Positions 25,143 to 33,607 of a DNA stretch of 64,000 nucleotides are shown here, in pieces; positions within the stretch are counted from its first letter, which is position 1; the number at the start of each line of letters is the position of its first letter. Origin of the DNA: Streptomyces sp. NRRL F-5122 (GTDB taxonomy: Bacteria > Actinomycetota > Actinomycetes > Streptomycetales > Streptomycetaceae); NCBI RefSeq assembly GCF_001507435.1, contig NZ_LMWH01000259.1, forward strand, positions 1 through 64,000, given 5' to 3'. The notes beneath the pieces are model-generated. The model did not search any database. It was given only the letters and a program-made list of their open reading frames with translations, and was not told the DNA's origin. The position numbers and the translations under genes are program-made.

Positions 25143-26489
25143 TCAGCCCCGGGCCAGGATGCCGTCGATCTTGCCGGAGGCGTCCTTGAGGAGCTGGTCG
25201 ATGTCGGCGTCCTTCTTGGTGAGGACGGCGGAGACGGCACCGTCGAGGACGGAGTAGATCTGCTGGGCGTTCGGCGGCTCGATCTTCATCTGGAGCGCCT
25301 GGTTGCCGTCGAGGAAGGACTGGTAGTTCTCGACCGGCACGTTGGCGTTGGCCTTCTTGACCTCCTGGTCCTTGGCGTCGGCGGCGCCGGTGAACAGCCG
25401 GGGCTCCGGGAGACCGACCGGGGCGTTGTTCTGCTTGGCGCGCGCGTAGTCGCCGAGGAAGCCCTTGCCGGGGGTGAGGAACATGTGGTCGAGCCACTTC
25501 AGTCCGGCCCGGATCTGTTCCGGGGTGGCCTTCTTGTTGAACATGTAGCCGTCGCCGCCGATCAGCGTGCCCTTTCCGCCGGGCATGGGGCCGATGGCGA
25601 GATCCTGGTAGTTGCCGCCCTTCTCCTTGACCAGGATCGGGATGTTGTCGGGGGCGGAGAGGTACATGCCGAGCTTCCCCGAACCCATCAGCTGCTGCAC
25701 GTCGTTGAGGACGAGGAGCTGCTTGCTGCCCATGGAGTTGTCGGTCCAGCGCATGTCGTGCAGGTTCTGCAGCACGGCGTGGCCCTCGGGGGTGTCGACG
25801 GTGGCGTTCTTGCCGTCGGCGCTGACGACGTCCCCGCCCTGCGAGTACAGCTCGGCCGTGAAGTGCCAGCCGCCCTGGTTCTGTGCGCTGTAGTCGGCGT
25901 AGCCCACGGTCCCGTTGCCGAGCGCGGCTATCTTCTTGGCGTCGGCGCGGACCTCCTCCCAGGTGGCCGGGGGCTTCTCGGGGTCGAGGCCGGCCTGCTC
26001 GAAGAGCTTCTTGTTGTAGATCAGCCCCATCGAGTAGCCGGTGCGCGGGACGCCGTAGATCTTGCCGTCGACGGTGTAGATGTCCCGCAGCTGCTGCTGC
26101 AGGGTGTCGTAGCTCTTCAACTCCTTGACGTACGAGGTGATGTCGGCCGCCTGCCCGGTGTCGACGACGTGCTTGACGTCCGTGAAGTACGTGTAGAACA
26201 CGTCCTCCATCTGGCCGCCCGCGAGCTTGGCGTCGAAGGTCTTGGGGTCCTCACAGGGGAATGCGTCATGGGCGACGACGTCGATGTCCGTGTTCTTCTT
26301 CTCGAAGGACGCGATGTCGTCCTCGAAGAACTTGCGGTCCACCTTGGCGCTCTTGGGCGGCTCGCAGTTGACCGTGATACGCGTCTTGCCGCTCGCCGAG
26401 TCGCCGTCTGATCCGCATGCGGACGCGGCGAGGGCGAGCGAACAGACGCTGAGCGCGGCGAGGGTACGGCGGATCCCGGTGCTTCTCAT
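25143..26489 (-). CDS. Sugar ABC transporter substrate-binding lipoprotein
   Basis: 448 residues from ATG 26489. Signal peptide with lipobox ASAC (Cys at about 25) followed by GSDGDSASGK, so it is tethered to the outer face of the membrane. Extracellular solute-binding family 1 (CUT1) features include NCEPPKSAKVDRKFFEDDIASFEKK, VFYTYFTDVKHVVDTGQAADI and DGKIYGVPRTGYSMGLIYNK. It is the first structural gene after the LacI regulator and probably binds the products of the exported glucanase. The leader contains GCAAG repeats like those in front of the regulator. Confidence 0.9.
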   Translation of the reverse strand: MRSTGIRRTLAALSVCSLALAASACGSDGDSASGKTRITVNCEPPKSAKVDRKFFEDDIASFEKKNTDIDVVAHDAFPCEDPKTFDAKLAGGQMEDVFYTYFTDVKHVVDTGQAADITSYVKELKSYDTLQQQLRDIYTVDGKIYGVPRTGYSMGLIYNKKLFEQAGLDPEKPPATWEEVRADAKKIAALGNGTVGYADYSAQNQGGWHFTAELYSQGGDVVSADGKNATVDTPEGHAVLQNLHDMRWTDNSMGSKQLLVLNDVQQLMGSGKLGMYLSAPDNIPILVKEKGGNYQDLAIGPMPGGKGTLIGGDGYMFNKKATPEQIRAGLKWLDHMFLTPGKGFLGDYARAKQNNAPVGLPEPRLFTGAADAKDQEVKKANANVPVENYQSFLDGNQALQMKIEPPNAQQIYSVLDGAVSAVLTKKDADIDQLLKDASGKIDGILARG

Positions 26490-26545
26490 CGGTGGACCCC
26501 TTCGGGCAGGAGCGGTGGGCGCCGCACACTCAAGCACCGACAGCA

Positions 26546-26557
26546 GCAAGTCGCAAG
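26546..26557. promoter_or_regulatory. Candidate LacI-type operator before the lipoprotein gene
   Basis: Two GCAAG elements (26546-26550 and 26553-26557) in direct repeat. The same CTTGC/GCAAG element recurs three times upstream of the regulator itself (27601-27627). An AT-rich patch at 26574-26590 just upstream on the coding strand suits a promoter. The shared element is the only support, and LacI operators are usually palindromic, so this is tentative. Confidence 0.35.
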
Positions 26558-26599
26558 ATGTCGCGCAGAATCTGAAATTATTTGACAGTACACCGGATC

Positions 26600-27598
26600 T
26601 CAGTAACGAGGTGCTTGCGCAGTCGACCCCCTGACCACCAGCTCGGGCTCGAACAGCAGCTCGTCCGCCGGGACGGAACTGCCCCCGATCTGTACGTTCA
26701 GCAACTCGACGGCGGCCTTCCCCATCGACTCGATCGGCTGCCGGACGGTGGTGAGAGGCGGTTCCGTGCAGTTCATCAGTGCCGAGTCGTCGTAGCCCAC
26801 GACCGAGATCTGCGACGGGACGTCGAGGCCCCGGCGGCGGGCGGCCCGCACCACGCCCAGCGCCAACGGGTCGCTGGCGCAGATGAAGCCGGTGACCCCT
26901 CGGTCGATGAGCTTGGCCGCCGCAGCGTGTCCGCCCTCGATGGAGAAGATGGTCCGGGCGACGAACTCGTCGGGCAGCTCCCCGGCGATCGCCCGCGCCG
27001 CCGCGAGTTTACGGGCCGACGGGACGTGGTCCCCGGGCCCGAGCACCAGCCCGATCCGCTCGTGCCCCAGCGAGGCGAGGTGACGCCAGGCCTGCTCCAC
27101 GGCCACCGCGTCGTCGCAGGAGACGCCGGGGAAACCCAGGTGCTCGATCGCCGCGTTGACCAGCACCACCGGGATGTTGCGGTCGGCGAGCAGCCGGTAG
27201 TGGTCGTGCGGCGCGTCGGCCTGCGCGTACAGACCGCCGGCGAAGACCACTCCGGAGACCTGTTGTTGCAGCAGCAACGCCACATAGTCCGCCTCGGAGA
27301 CACCGCCCTTGGTCTGGGTGCACAGCACGGGAGTCAGCCCGAGTTGCGCGAGCGCGCCCCCGATGACCTCGGCGAACGCCGGGAAGATGGGGTTCTGCAG
27401 CTCCGGGAGGACGAGCCCGACGAGCCGGGACCGCTCCCCGCGCAACTGCGTGGGCCGTTCGTAGCCCAGTACATCGAGGGCGGAGAGCACCGACTGCCGG
27501 GTGGCCTCGGAGACACCGGGTTTGCCGTTGAGCACCCGGCTGACCGTGGCCTCACTGACCCCGACCTTCTTCGCCACTTCAGCAAGTCGTCGCGTCAT
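26600..27598 (-). CDS. LacI-family regulator of the alpha-glucan locus
   Basis: 332 residues from ATG 27598, placed right before the HTH; the upstream extension of the open frame runs through the putative operator and is rejected. The HTH is LAEVAKKVGVSEATVSRVLNGK (hinge SALDVLGYERP). The effector domain has the periplasmic-binding-protein fold with GLVLPELQNPIFP, VVGYDDSALMNCTEPPLTTVRQP and the C-terminal RGST. It very likely represses the downstream lipoprotein-permease-glucosidase genes until an oligosaccharide binds. It is transcribed in the same direction, 110 bp ahead of the lipoprotein gene. Confidence 0.92.
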   Translation of the reverse strand: MTRRLAEVAKKVGVSEATVSRVLNGKPGVSEATRQSVLSALDVLGYERPTQLRGERSRLVGLVLPELQNPIFPAFAEVIGGALAQLGLTPVLCTQTKGGVSEADYVALLLQQQVSGVVFAGGLYAQADAPHDHYRLLADRNIPVVLVNAAIEHLGFPGVSCDDAVAVEQAWRHLASLGHERIGLVLGPGDHVPSARKLAAARAIAGELPDEFVARTIFSIEGGHAAAAKLIDRGVTGFICASDPLALGVVRAARRRGLDVPSQISVVGYDDSALMNCTEPPLTTVRQPIESMGKAAVELLNVQIGGSSVPADELLFEPELVVRGSTAQAPRY

Positions 27599-27600
27599 GC

Positions 27601-27635
27601 GCGCAAGAATAGCGCAAGGAATGCAAGCCTTTTGC
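27601..27635. promoter_or_regulatory. GCAAG repeat cluster before the LacI gene
   Basis: GCGCAAG at 27601-27607, GCGCAAG at 27612-27618, TGCAAG at 27622-27627 and an inverted TTGCG at 27631-27635. The first two are exact 7-bp direct repeats 11 bp apart (about one helical turn). The cluster begins 3 bp upstream of the start codon, where an autorepressor would sit. Confidence 0.4.
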
Positions 27636-27827
27636 GTTCGGGAGACAATCGCCGTCTCGATCCGACTGCGGGCATCCCCGGCCCCGGGCCGCGAGCGGCG
27701 GCGGGAGGGACCGCGGCGTGCAACGCGCCGCATGCCGCCCCAGGGTCCCTCGTCCGGATCATGCCGGCGTCGCGAGCCGGCCGAGAGGCGCAGTCCCTCT
27801 CAGCCGACCCGATCCCGACGAAAGGCC

Positions 27828-28643
27828 CTAGATCCGGCTCTCCGTCGCCGTGTCCGCCGACAGGCGCTGGGCGATGTAGATCGGGATCACCGACAGCAGC
27901 ACGAGCACCGCCGCCACCACGTTCACGACCGGGGCCTGTTGCGGCCTGGTCATGTTGTTGAAGATCCAGATCGGGAGGGTCTCGATGCCGGGTCCGGCCG
28001 TGAACGTCGTCACCACGATCTCGTCGAAGGACAGCGCGAAGGCCAGCAGCGCACCCGCGAACAGTGCCGAGCGCACCAGCGGGAAGGTGACGTCGACGAA
28101 GGCGCGGAACGAGTCGGCGCCCAGGTCCATCGCCGCCTCCTCGTACGTGCCGGAGGTACGGCGCAGCCGCGCGACCACGTTGTTGAACACGACGACGATG
28201 CAGAACGTCGCATGTCCGACGATCACGGTGAACAGCCCGAGGCCGACGCCGAGCGGCTCCAGCACCGTGCCGAAGGCCGAGTTGAGCGCGATGCCGGTGA
28301 CGATGCCGGGCAGTGCGATCGGCAGCACGACGACGAAGGAGAGCGCGTCGCGCCCGAAGAAGCGGTGCCTGGCCACCGCGAACGCGATCAGCGTGCCGAG
28401 CACCAGCGCGATCGCCGTGGCCCCGAGGCCCGCCTTCACCGAGACCCACAGCGCGTTGCGGGCCCCGGCGTTCTCCCAGGCCACCGACCACCAGTGGGCG
28501 GTCCAGCCGGGTGGCGGCCAACTCGCGCTGCGGTCGGGGTTGAAGGAGTTGACCAGGACGAGCGCGAGCGGAACGTAGATGACCGCGAAGCCCATTCCGG
28601 CGGCGATGCGCAGCGCGATACGCGCGGGGCGGGACAGTTGCAT
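27828..28643 (-). CDS. Polyamine-type ABC transporter permease (PotC-like)
   Basis: 271 residues, six membrane helices beginning with GFAVIYVPLALVLVNSF. The ATPase-contact loop reads GTYEEAAMDLGADSFRAFVDVTFPLVRS. NPDRSASWPPPGWTAHWWSVAWEN is the external loop characteristic of PotC/YdcV proteins (FNPxR..xWxGxxxxWY). It is the distal gene of a four-gene importer operon (ATPase, binding protein, two permeases). The 229 bp behind it, up to the LacI gene, hold no obvious hairpin. Confidence 0.88.
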   Translation of the reverse strand: MQLSRPARIALRIAAGMGFAVIYVPLALVLVNSFNPDRSASWPPPGWTAHWWSVAWENAGARNALWVSVKAGLGATAIALVLGTLIAFAVARHRFFGRDALSFVVVLPIALPGIVTGIALNSAFGTVLEPLGVGLGLFTVIVGHATFCIVVVFNNVVARLRRTSGTYEEAAMDLGADSFRAFVDVTFPLVRSALFAGALLAFALSFDEIVVTTFTAGPGIETLPIWIFNNMTRPQQAPVVNVVAAVLVLLSVIPIYIAQRLSADTATESRI

Positions 28644-28658
28644 GACGAGGGACCTCTT

Positions 28659-29549
28659 CTAGAGGCTGCTGAGCGCGCCGGTGCGGCGCATCGCCAGCAG
28701 GTACAGCACGATGACCACCACCGGAACCGTGCCCAGGGCAGCGGCCATGGGCAGGTTGAGCTCGATGTTGGAGTACACGAGGTTGCCGATCAGCTGGGTC
28801 TTGCCGCCGACGATCTGGACCGTGATGTAGTCGCCGAGACTGAGGGAGAAGGTGAAGACCGAGCCGGCGGCGACCGAGGGCAGCACCATCGGCAGCACGA
28901 CCGAGCGGAAGGTGCGACCGGGCCGCGCCCCCAGATCGGCCGACGCGTCCATCAGGCCCGCGGGCAGCTGCTCGAGCGCCGTGTGGATCGGCAGGATCAT
29001 GTACGGCAGCCAGAGGTAGGTGAGCGTCATGACCGTGGCCGGGAGTCCGAAGCCCGGACCGTCGAGGCCCAGCGGCTTCAGCATCCAGTCGGCGAGCCCG
29101 CCCTCGGACAGGATCAGCCGCCACGCGTACACCTTCACCAGGTAACTCGCCCACAGCGGCGTGAGGATGGCGACCACCAGCCAGGGCCGCCACCTGGGCC
29201 GGGCGACCCGCGCGGTGTAGAAGGCCACCGGGAAGGCGATCACCGCGCACAGGACGGTGACGGCCAGGGCCACGCCGACGCTGCGCAGGATGACCTGGCG
29301 GAAGACGGGCGTGGTGAACAACTCGTGGAAGTTGTCCGTCGACCAGACCTTCACCACCTCGGAGGTGAAGGAGTTCGTCGTCCAGAACGCCGAGATGAAC
29401 AGGATGGCCAGCGAGCCGAGATACAGCACGGCCAGCCACAGCAGCGGGGCGGTCAGCAGCAGGGACAGCCGCAGCCGCGGGCGGCGGTGCAGCAGCCCGG
29501 CGAGCCGCCGGACGGGGGACCGTCCGGCGGCAGGCAGGGTGGCGGTCAT
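28659..29549 (-). CDS. Polyamine-type ABC transporter permease (PotB-like)
   Basis: 296 residues with six membrane helices. PotB/YdcU landmarks are WLAVLYLGSLAILFISAFWTTNSF, then TPLWASYLVKVYAWRLILSEGG, and the EAA loop GLMDASADLGARPGRTFRSVVLPM. It lies 9 bp after the binding-protein stop and 15 bp before the PotC-like gene, so all are probably one transcript. With the PotC-like subunit it forms the membrane channel. Confidence 0.88.
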   Translation of the reverse strand: MTATLPAAGRSPVRRLAGLLHRRPRLRLSLLLTAPLLWLAVLYLGSLAILFISAFWTTNSFTSEVVKVWSTDNFHELFTTPVFRQVILRSVGVALAVTVLCAVIAFPVAFYTARVARPRWRPWLVVAILTPLWASYLVKVYAWRLILSEGGLADWMLKPLGLDGPGFGLPATVMTLTYLWLPYMILPIHTALEQLPAGLMDASADLGARPGRTFRSVVLPMVLPSVAAGSVFTFSLSLGDYITVQIVGGKTQLIGNLVYSNIELNLPMAAALGTVPVVVIVLYLLAMRRTGALSSL

Positions 29550-29558
29550 CGTGGTGCC

Positions 29559-30770
29559 TCAGCCCTTGATCTCGGTCCAGGCCTGGACCCACTTGGCGTA
29601 CGGGACGCACTTGACGTCCGTACGGCCGTCAAGGCACTGCTCGATCGGCGTGTTCCAGAAGGCGACGTTCTTCCAGTAGGCCGTGTCGGCGGCGTGGAAG
29701 GTGGTGCAGAAGCTCTTGTCGCTGGTCTCGTCGCACGCCTTGGCGTTGGACGGGGCCTCACCGAAGTACTCGGCGACCTGGGCGTTGACCTTCGGCGAGA
29801 TGATCCAGTCCATCCACTTGTAGCCGCAGTTGGGGTGCTTGGCCTTGGCGGAGAGCATCCAGGTGTCGGACCAGCCGGTCGCCCCCTCCTTGGGCACGAA
29901 CGCCTTCACCTTGGCGCCCTCGCCCTGCGTGAGGTTGGCGATGACCTGCCAGGTGGTGCCGATCACGGAGTCGCCGCTCTTGAAGGCGGAGATCTCCTTG
30001 AGGTAGTCGCTCCAGTACTCGCCCACGTTCGCGTTCTGCTTCTTCAGCAGATCGACCGCCGCGTCGAACTGCTTCTGGTCCAGCGCGTACGGGTCCTTGA
30101 TCTTCAACTCGGGCTTGGTCGCCTTCAGATACAGCGCCGCGTCCGCGATGTAGATCGGCGAGTCGTACGCGGTGACGTGGCCCTTGTACTTCGCCGCGTC
30201 GTCGAAGACGGCGGACCAGGAGGTCGGCGCGGGCTTGACCTTGTCGGTGTTGTACATGAGCAGGTTGGCACCACGGCCGTGCGGGATGCCGTACGCCTTG
30301 CCGCCCACGGAGTTCCAGGCCTGCAGCTTCAGGTCGCCGAAGACGTCCTTGTAGTTCGGTACGAGGTCGGTGTTCACCGGCGCCGCGTCACCGGAGGCGA
30401 TCAGCCGGAGGGAGGCGTCGCCCGAGGCGGAGACGGCGTCGTACTCGCCGGTCTTCATCAGCTTGACCATCTCGTCCGAGCTGGCGGCGACCTTGGAGTG
30501 GACCTGACATCCGGTTTGCTTCTCGAAGTCGCTGACCCAGTCGACCTTGGGGTCGTTGGAGCCGTCCTCGACATAGCCGGCCCAGGCGATCAGGTTGACC
30601 TGCCCCTCGGTCTTGCCGAGCTTGGACGGCGCCTTCAGGTCCGGCGGGTTGAGGCCCGTGGACGAGGAGGAGCCGCCCGAGTCGGACGAGCCGCAGGCGG
30701 TGGCCGCGATCAGCACCGCGGCGGCGGTCACGGCCTTGAGGGTGGGAGTGAGACGCACGACGTTCTCCAT
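29559..30770 (-). CDS. Polyamine-type substrate-binding lipoprotein (PotD-like)
   Basis: 403 residues from ATG 30770. The lipobox ATAC (about residue 24) is followed by a Ser/Gly-rich linker (GSSDSGGSSSS). The PotD/PotF-type fold shows NLIAWAGYVEDGSNDPKVDWVSDFEKQTGC, SDEMVKLMKTGEYDAVSASGDASLRLIASGDAAPV and GGKAYGIPHGRGANLLMYNTDKV. It contains additional cysteines (CDETSDKSFC, QCLDG, KCVPY) that may form disulfides and that Gram-negative PotD lacks. The likely ligand is putrescine, spermidine, GABA or a related amine; the exact one is not readable. Confidence 0.88.
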   Translation of the reverse strand: MENVVRLTPTLKAVTAAAVLIAATACGSSDSGGSSSSTGLNPPDLKAPSKLGKTEGQVNLIAWAGYVEDGSNDPKVDWVSDFEKQTGCQVHSKVAASSDEMVKLMKTGEYDAVSASGDASLRLIASGDAAPVNTDLVPNYKDVFGDLKLQAWNSVGGKAYGIPHGRGANLLMYNTDKVKPAPTSWSAVFDDAAKYKGHVTAYDSPIYIADAALYLKATKPELKIKDPYALDQKQFDAAVDLLKKQNANVGEYWSDYLKEISAFKSGDSVIGTTWQVIANLTQGEGAKVKAFVPKEGATGWSDTWMLSAKAKHPNCGYKWMDWIISPKVNAQVAEYFGEAPSNAKACDETSDKSFCTTFHAADTAYWKNVAFWNTPIEQCLDGRTDVKCVPYAKWVQAWTEIKG

Positions 30771-30799
30771 ACGTGACGGTGAGGGTGGCGTGGAGCGGG

Positions 30800-31837
30800 T
30801 CAGCGGTCGGCGGGGACCTGCACGGCGTGGCGGCGGTGCCACTGGAGGCGCACCCGAGCGCCCCGGTAGGCCGCGACGTCCTCGGAGGAGGTCTCCAGGT
30901 TCTGCTGGAGCGCGGTGAGGCGGCCGCCCGCGTCGAGGTCGACGAGGAAACGGGTGACGTCTCCCACGTAGACCACTTCGGCGACGGTGCCGGTGGCGGT
31001 GGAGTGCTCCGGCTCGTCCGCGATGGCGGACTCCTTGAGGACCCGGATCTTCTCGGGCCTGATGCTGTATGTGCCGGCCGTGCCGGTGACCTGTTCGGCC
31101 GCCTCGCCCCGGAGCAGGTTCGAGGTGCCCACGAAGGAGGCGACGAACGCGGTCGCGGGGCGCTCGTAGATCTCGGCGGGCGTGCCGACCTGCTCGATAC
31201 GGCCCTGGTTGAAGACGGCGATGCGGTCGCTCATCGTCAGGGCCTCATCCTGGTCGTGGGTGACGAACACGAAGGTGATCCCGACCTCGCGCTGAAGCGC
31301 CTTGAGTTCGACCTGCATCTGCTCGCGCAGCTTCAGGTCGAGCGCGCCGAGCGGCTCGTCGAGCAGCAGCAGACGGGGGCGGCCGACGAGGGCTCGGGCG
31401 AGTGCGACCCGCTGCCGCTGGCCGCCGGAGAGCTGACCGGGCCGCCGCTTGCCGAACCCTTCGAGACGCACGTCGGCGAGTGCCTCACGGGCCCGCTGGA
31501 GCCGCTCCGCCTTGGGCACCTTGCGCACCTTCAGGCCGTACGCGACGTTCTGCTCCACGGTCATGTGCGGGAAGAGCGCGTAGTCCTGGAAGACGGTGTG
31601 CACATCGCGCTCGAACGGCGCGAGTCCGGTGACCTCCTGGCCCGCGAGTCGGATGGTCCCGGAGGTGGGGCTCTCGAAGCCCGCGATCATGCGCAGGACG
31701 GTGGTCTTGCCGGAGCCAGACGGACCGAGCATCGAGAAGAACTCGCCGTCGGATATCTCCAGATCCACCCCGGCCACGGCGGTGGTGTCGCCGAACTCCT
31801 TGCGGAGTCCGTGCAGCCGGATCGCGCTTCCCTCCAT
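30800..31837 (-). CDS. Polyamine-type ABC transporter ATPase (PotA-like)
   Basis: 345 residues from ATG 31837 with AAAGG upstream. Walker A GPSGSGKT (about 38-45), Q-loop VFQDYALFPHM, signature LSGGQRQRVALARAL, Walker B LLLLDEPLGALD and switch His in VTHDQDEALTMSD are all present. They are followed by a TOBE domain (about 265-340) that contains the usual SIRPEKIRV. It energises the PotB/PotC channel. Unlike the two sugar importers in this window, this operon carries its own ATPase. It is divergent from a FadR-type regulator with a clear promoter between them. Confidence 0.93.
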   Translation of the reverse strand: MEGSAIRLHGLRKEFGDTTAVAGVDLEISDGEFFSMLGPSGSGKTTVLRMIAGFESPTSGTIRLAGQEVTGLAPFERDVHTVFQDYALFPHMTVEQNVAYGLKVRKVPKAERLQRAREALADVRLEGFGKRRPGQLSGGQRQRVALARALVGRPRLLLLDEPLGALDLKLREQMQVELKALQREVGITFVFVTHDQDEALTMSDRIAVFNQGRIEQVGTPAEIYERPATAFVASFVGTSNLLRGEAAEQVTGTAGTYSIRPEKIRVLKESAIADEPEHSTATGTVAEVVYVGDVTRFLVDLDAGGRLTALQQNLETSSEDVAAYRGARVRLQWHRRHAVQVPADR

Positions 31838-31862
31838 GGACGGGAACCTTTCTGGTGCACTC

Positions 31863-31934
31863 TTACGTTGAGTGTAAAGATATGAAGTCATAGTTCAAAG
31901 CTCAAGCCCCTCTTAAGGTAAAGGTTGAGTCAAC
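31863..31934. promoter_or_regulatory. Divergent promoter/operator region of the polyamine importer and its regulator
   Basis: On the minus strand TTGAAC (31893-31898) and TACACT (31871-31876) are spaced by 16 bp, a good sigma-70-type promoter for the ATPase-first operon. A dyad TTAC-N7-GTAA (31863-31866/31874-31877) overlaps that -10. On the other side a GTTGA-G-TCAAC palindrome (31924-31934) lies close to the regulator's ribosome-binding site. The region is markedly AT-rich for this genome. The FadR/GntR protein encoded next door is the natural candidate to bind these dyads. Confidence 0.6.
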
Positions 31935-31950
31935 GCACAAGGTGGTGACC

Positions 31951-32688
31951 GTGAAGCACAACAGAGGCGACGGAGCCCGGAGAGCCGTGTTCACTCCGGT
32001 GGACACCAGGGCGCGCGTCGAGACGGTCGTCCGCCGGCTCGGCGACGCCATCGAGCTCGGCCTGCTCGCCGACGGGGAACAACTGCCCGGCGAGAGCGAG
32101 CTGGCGGGACAGCTCGGCGTGTCCACCGTGACCCTGCGGGAGGCGCTCATGGCGCTGCGGCAGCAGGGGCTGGTCACCACCCGGCGCGGACGCGGCGGCG
32201 GCAGCTTCGTCTCGCTGCCCGCCGACCCCTCCGAGGAACGGATCAGGGCGCGGCTGGCGGGCTGGGGCACGGAGGAGCTGCGGGACCTGGGGGACCACTG
32301 GGCGGCCGTGTCCGGCGCTGCCGCCCGGCTTGCGGCCCAGCGCACCGAGCCGGACGACCTCCAGCAACTGCGCCGGACCCTGGAGGAGTTCGCGAGGGCC
32401 GAGGACGCCGCGGCACGCAGCCGGGTCTACGGCCGGTTCCATGTGGAGCTGGCCGCCGCCGCGCAGTCGGCCCGGCTCACCCGGGAGCAGGTGGCGCTCC
32501 AGACGGAGGTCGGTTCTCTGCTGTGCCTCGTCCTCGGCGACGACGCCTATCGCGAAGAGGTGGCGGACCGTCACCGCTCCGTAATCTCCGCCGTGCAGGA
32601 TGGGGCCCACGATTCGGCCAGGGAGCTGGCCGAGCGGTGCGTCCAGGAATCGACGGCACGGCTCATCGCGCTGCGCCTCACCCTGTAA
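31951..32688 (+). CDS. FadR/GntR-family (FCD) transcriptional regulator
   Basis: 245 residues from GTG 31951, chosen over GTG 31942/31945 because AAGG (31939-31942) then has an 8-bp spacing. The winged HTH at about 20-80 reads IELGLLADGEQLPGESELAGQLGVSTVTLREALMALRQQGLVTTRRGRGGGSFV within the family pattern. A helical FCD-type effector domain follows (about 95-235), with Asp and His residues (FHVELAAA, DRHRSVISAV) that usually coordinate a metal. It probably controls the divergent polyamine importer and the Cache protein gene 38 bp downstream. Confidence 0.9.
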   Translation: MKHNRGDGARRAVFTPVDTRARVETVVRRLGDAIELGLLADGEQLPGESELAGQLGVSTVTLREALMALRQQGLVTTRRGRGGGSFVSLPADPSEERIRARLAGWGTEELRDLGDHWAAVSGAAARLAAQRTEPDDLQQLRRTLEEFARAEDAAARSRVYGRFHVELAAAAQSARLTREQVALQTEVGSLLCLVLGDDAYREEVADRHRSVISAVQDGAHDSARELAERCVQESTARLIALRLTL

Positions 32689-32726
32689 CGCGCCGGCTTC
32701 CGGTCCATGTGCGCGGGAGGGCGCCG

Positions 32727-33482
32727 ATGCGCAGGAGCCCCGGTACGGTCGCCCCGCCGGAGACGGACGTGACGGCACTGACGGCTTCCGCCCTGGAGAC
32801 GGTCTTCGACGCCGTCGTGCAGACCGGCGCCGACGCCGCGGCACTGCTCGCGCGGGTGGCCGGACAGGGACGGCGGCCCGCGACCGTGGATCTGGCGGGA
32901 CTGCGCCCCGGACTCCATGCCCGCCTCGCCCGGCAGGAGTTGGTGTCCGGCGTGGGGTTCGTGGCCGCACCGGGTCTGCTGAGCGATGTGCCGGCGTGGC
33001 TGGAGTGGTGGCAGACCGGATCGAACGGCGGCGTGACACCGCTGCTGCTCGACCTGGACCCGGCTCGCTCGGCGTACTCCGACTACACGCACTGGGACTG
33101 GTTCGCGCTGCCCCGGGACACCGGGCGGCGTGCGGTGGCGGGACCGTACGTGGACTACCTCTGCTCGGACGAGTACAGCCTCACCCTGTCGGCGCCCGTG
33201 CGCCTGGCGGGACGGTTCGCGGGGGTGGCCGCCGCCGACGTGTACCTGCGGCACTTCGAGGCGGCCGTGCTGCCGTTGCTGCGCCGCCTGCCGGAGCCCG
33301 CCCATCTGGTCAACGCCCGTGGCCGGGTGGCCGCGTCGACCGACACCGCACATCTGGCCGGTTCGCTCACCAAGGGCCCCGACTTCGCCGCCGTACTGGA
33401 GCGGGGTCGCCCCGGCAGCTGGCGGGACCTGCGGCTGATCCCGTGCGACGGTGTTCCGCTCGTGCTCGTGGTGGGCCGCTGA
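32727..33482 (+). CDS. Cache-domain sensor protein
   Basis: 251 residues from ATG 32727 (GGGAGG upstream). The core at about 85-190 resembles the single-Cache extracellular-ligand fold: LEWWQTGSNGGVTPLLLDLDP, YSDYTHWDWFALPRDTGRRAVAGPYVDYLCSDEYSLTLSAPVRL split over the binding pocket, and GVAAADVYLRHFEA. There is no signal peptide or transmembrane helix, so the domain must act in the cytoplasm, unlike classical Cache receptors. Linked to a FadR-type regulator and a polyamine importer, it may bind the same amine ligand. Its output is unknown, as no kinase, cyclase or HTH domain is attached. Confidence 0.7.
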   Translation: MRRSPGTVAPPETDVTALTASALETVFDAVVQTGADAAALLARVAGQGRRPATVDLAGLRPGLHARLARQELVSGVGFVAAPGLLSDVPAWLEWWQTGSNGGVTPLLLDLDPARSAYSDYTHWDWFALPRDTGRRAVAGPYVDYLCSDEYSLTLSAPVRLAGRFAGVAAADVYLRHFEAAVLPLLRRLPEPAHLVNARGRVAASTDTAHLAGSLTKGPDFAAVLERGRPGSWRDLRLIPCDGVPLVLVVGR

Positions 33483-33511
33483 GCAGGGACCGTGCCCCGG
33501 GACGGGAACGA

Positions 33512-33554
33512 GCCCCGGCGCCGTCGGCGACCTGAACGCCGACGGTGCCGGGGC
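33512..33554 (+). terminator. Terminator after the Cache-protein gene
   Basis: An 18-bp stem with a single G-T pair: GCCCCGGCGCCGTCGGCG (33512-33529) with 33537-33554, and a 7-nt loop. It lies 30 bp after the stop and separates the polyamine module from the following convergent gene. Confidence 0.8.
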
Positions 33555-33607
33555 CCCGCGAAGGTGCGGCGCACGGTCCGCATGCCCCGGTGAACGGGCC
33601 CGGGAAG

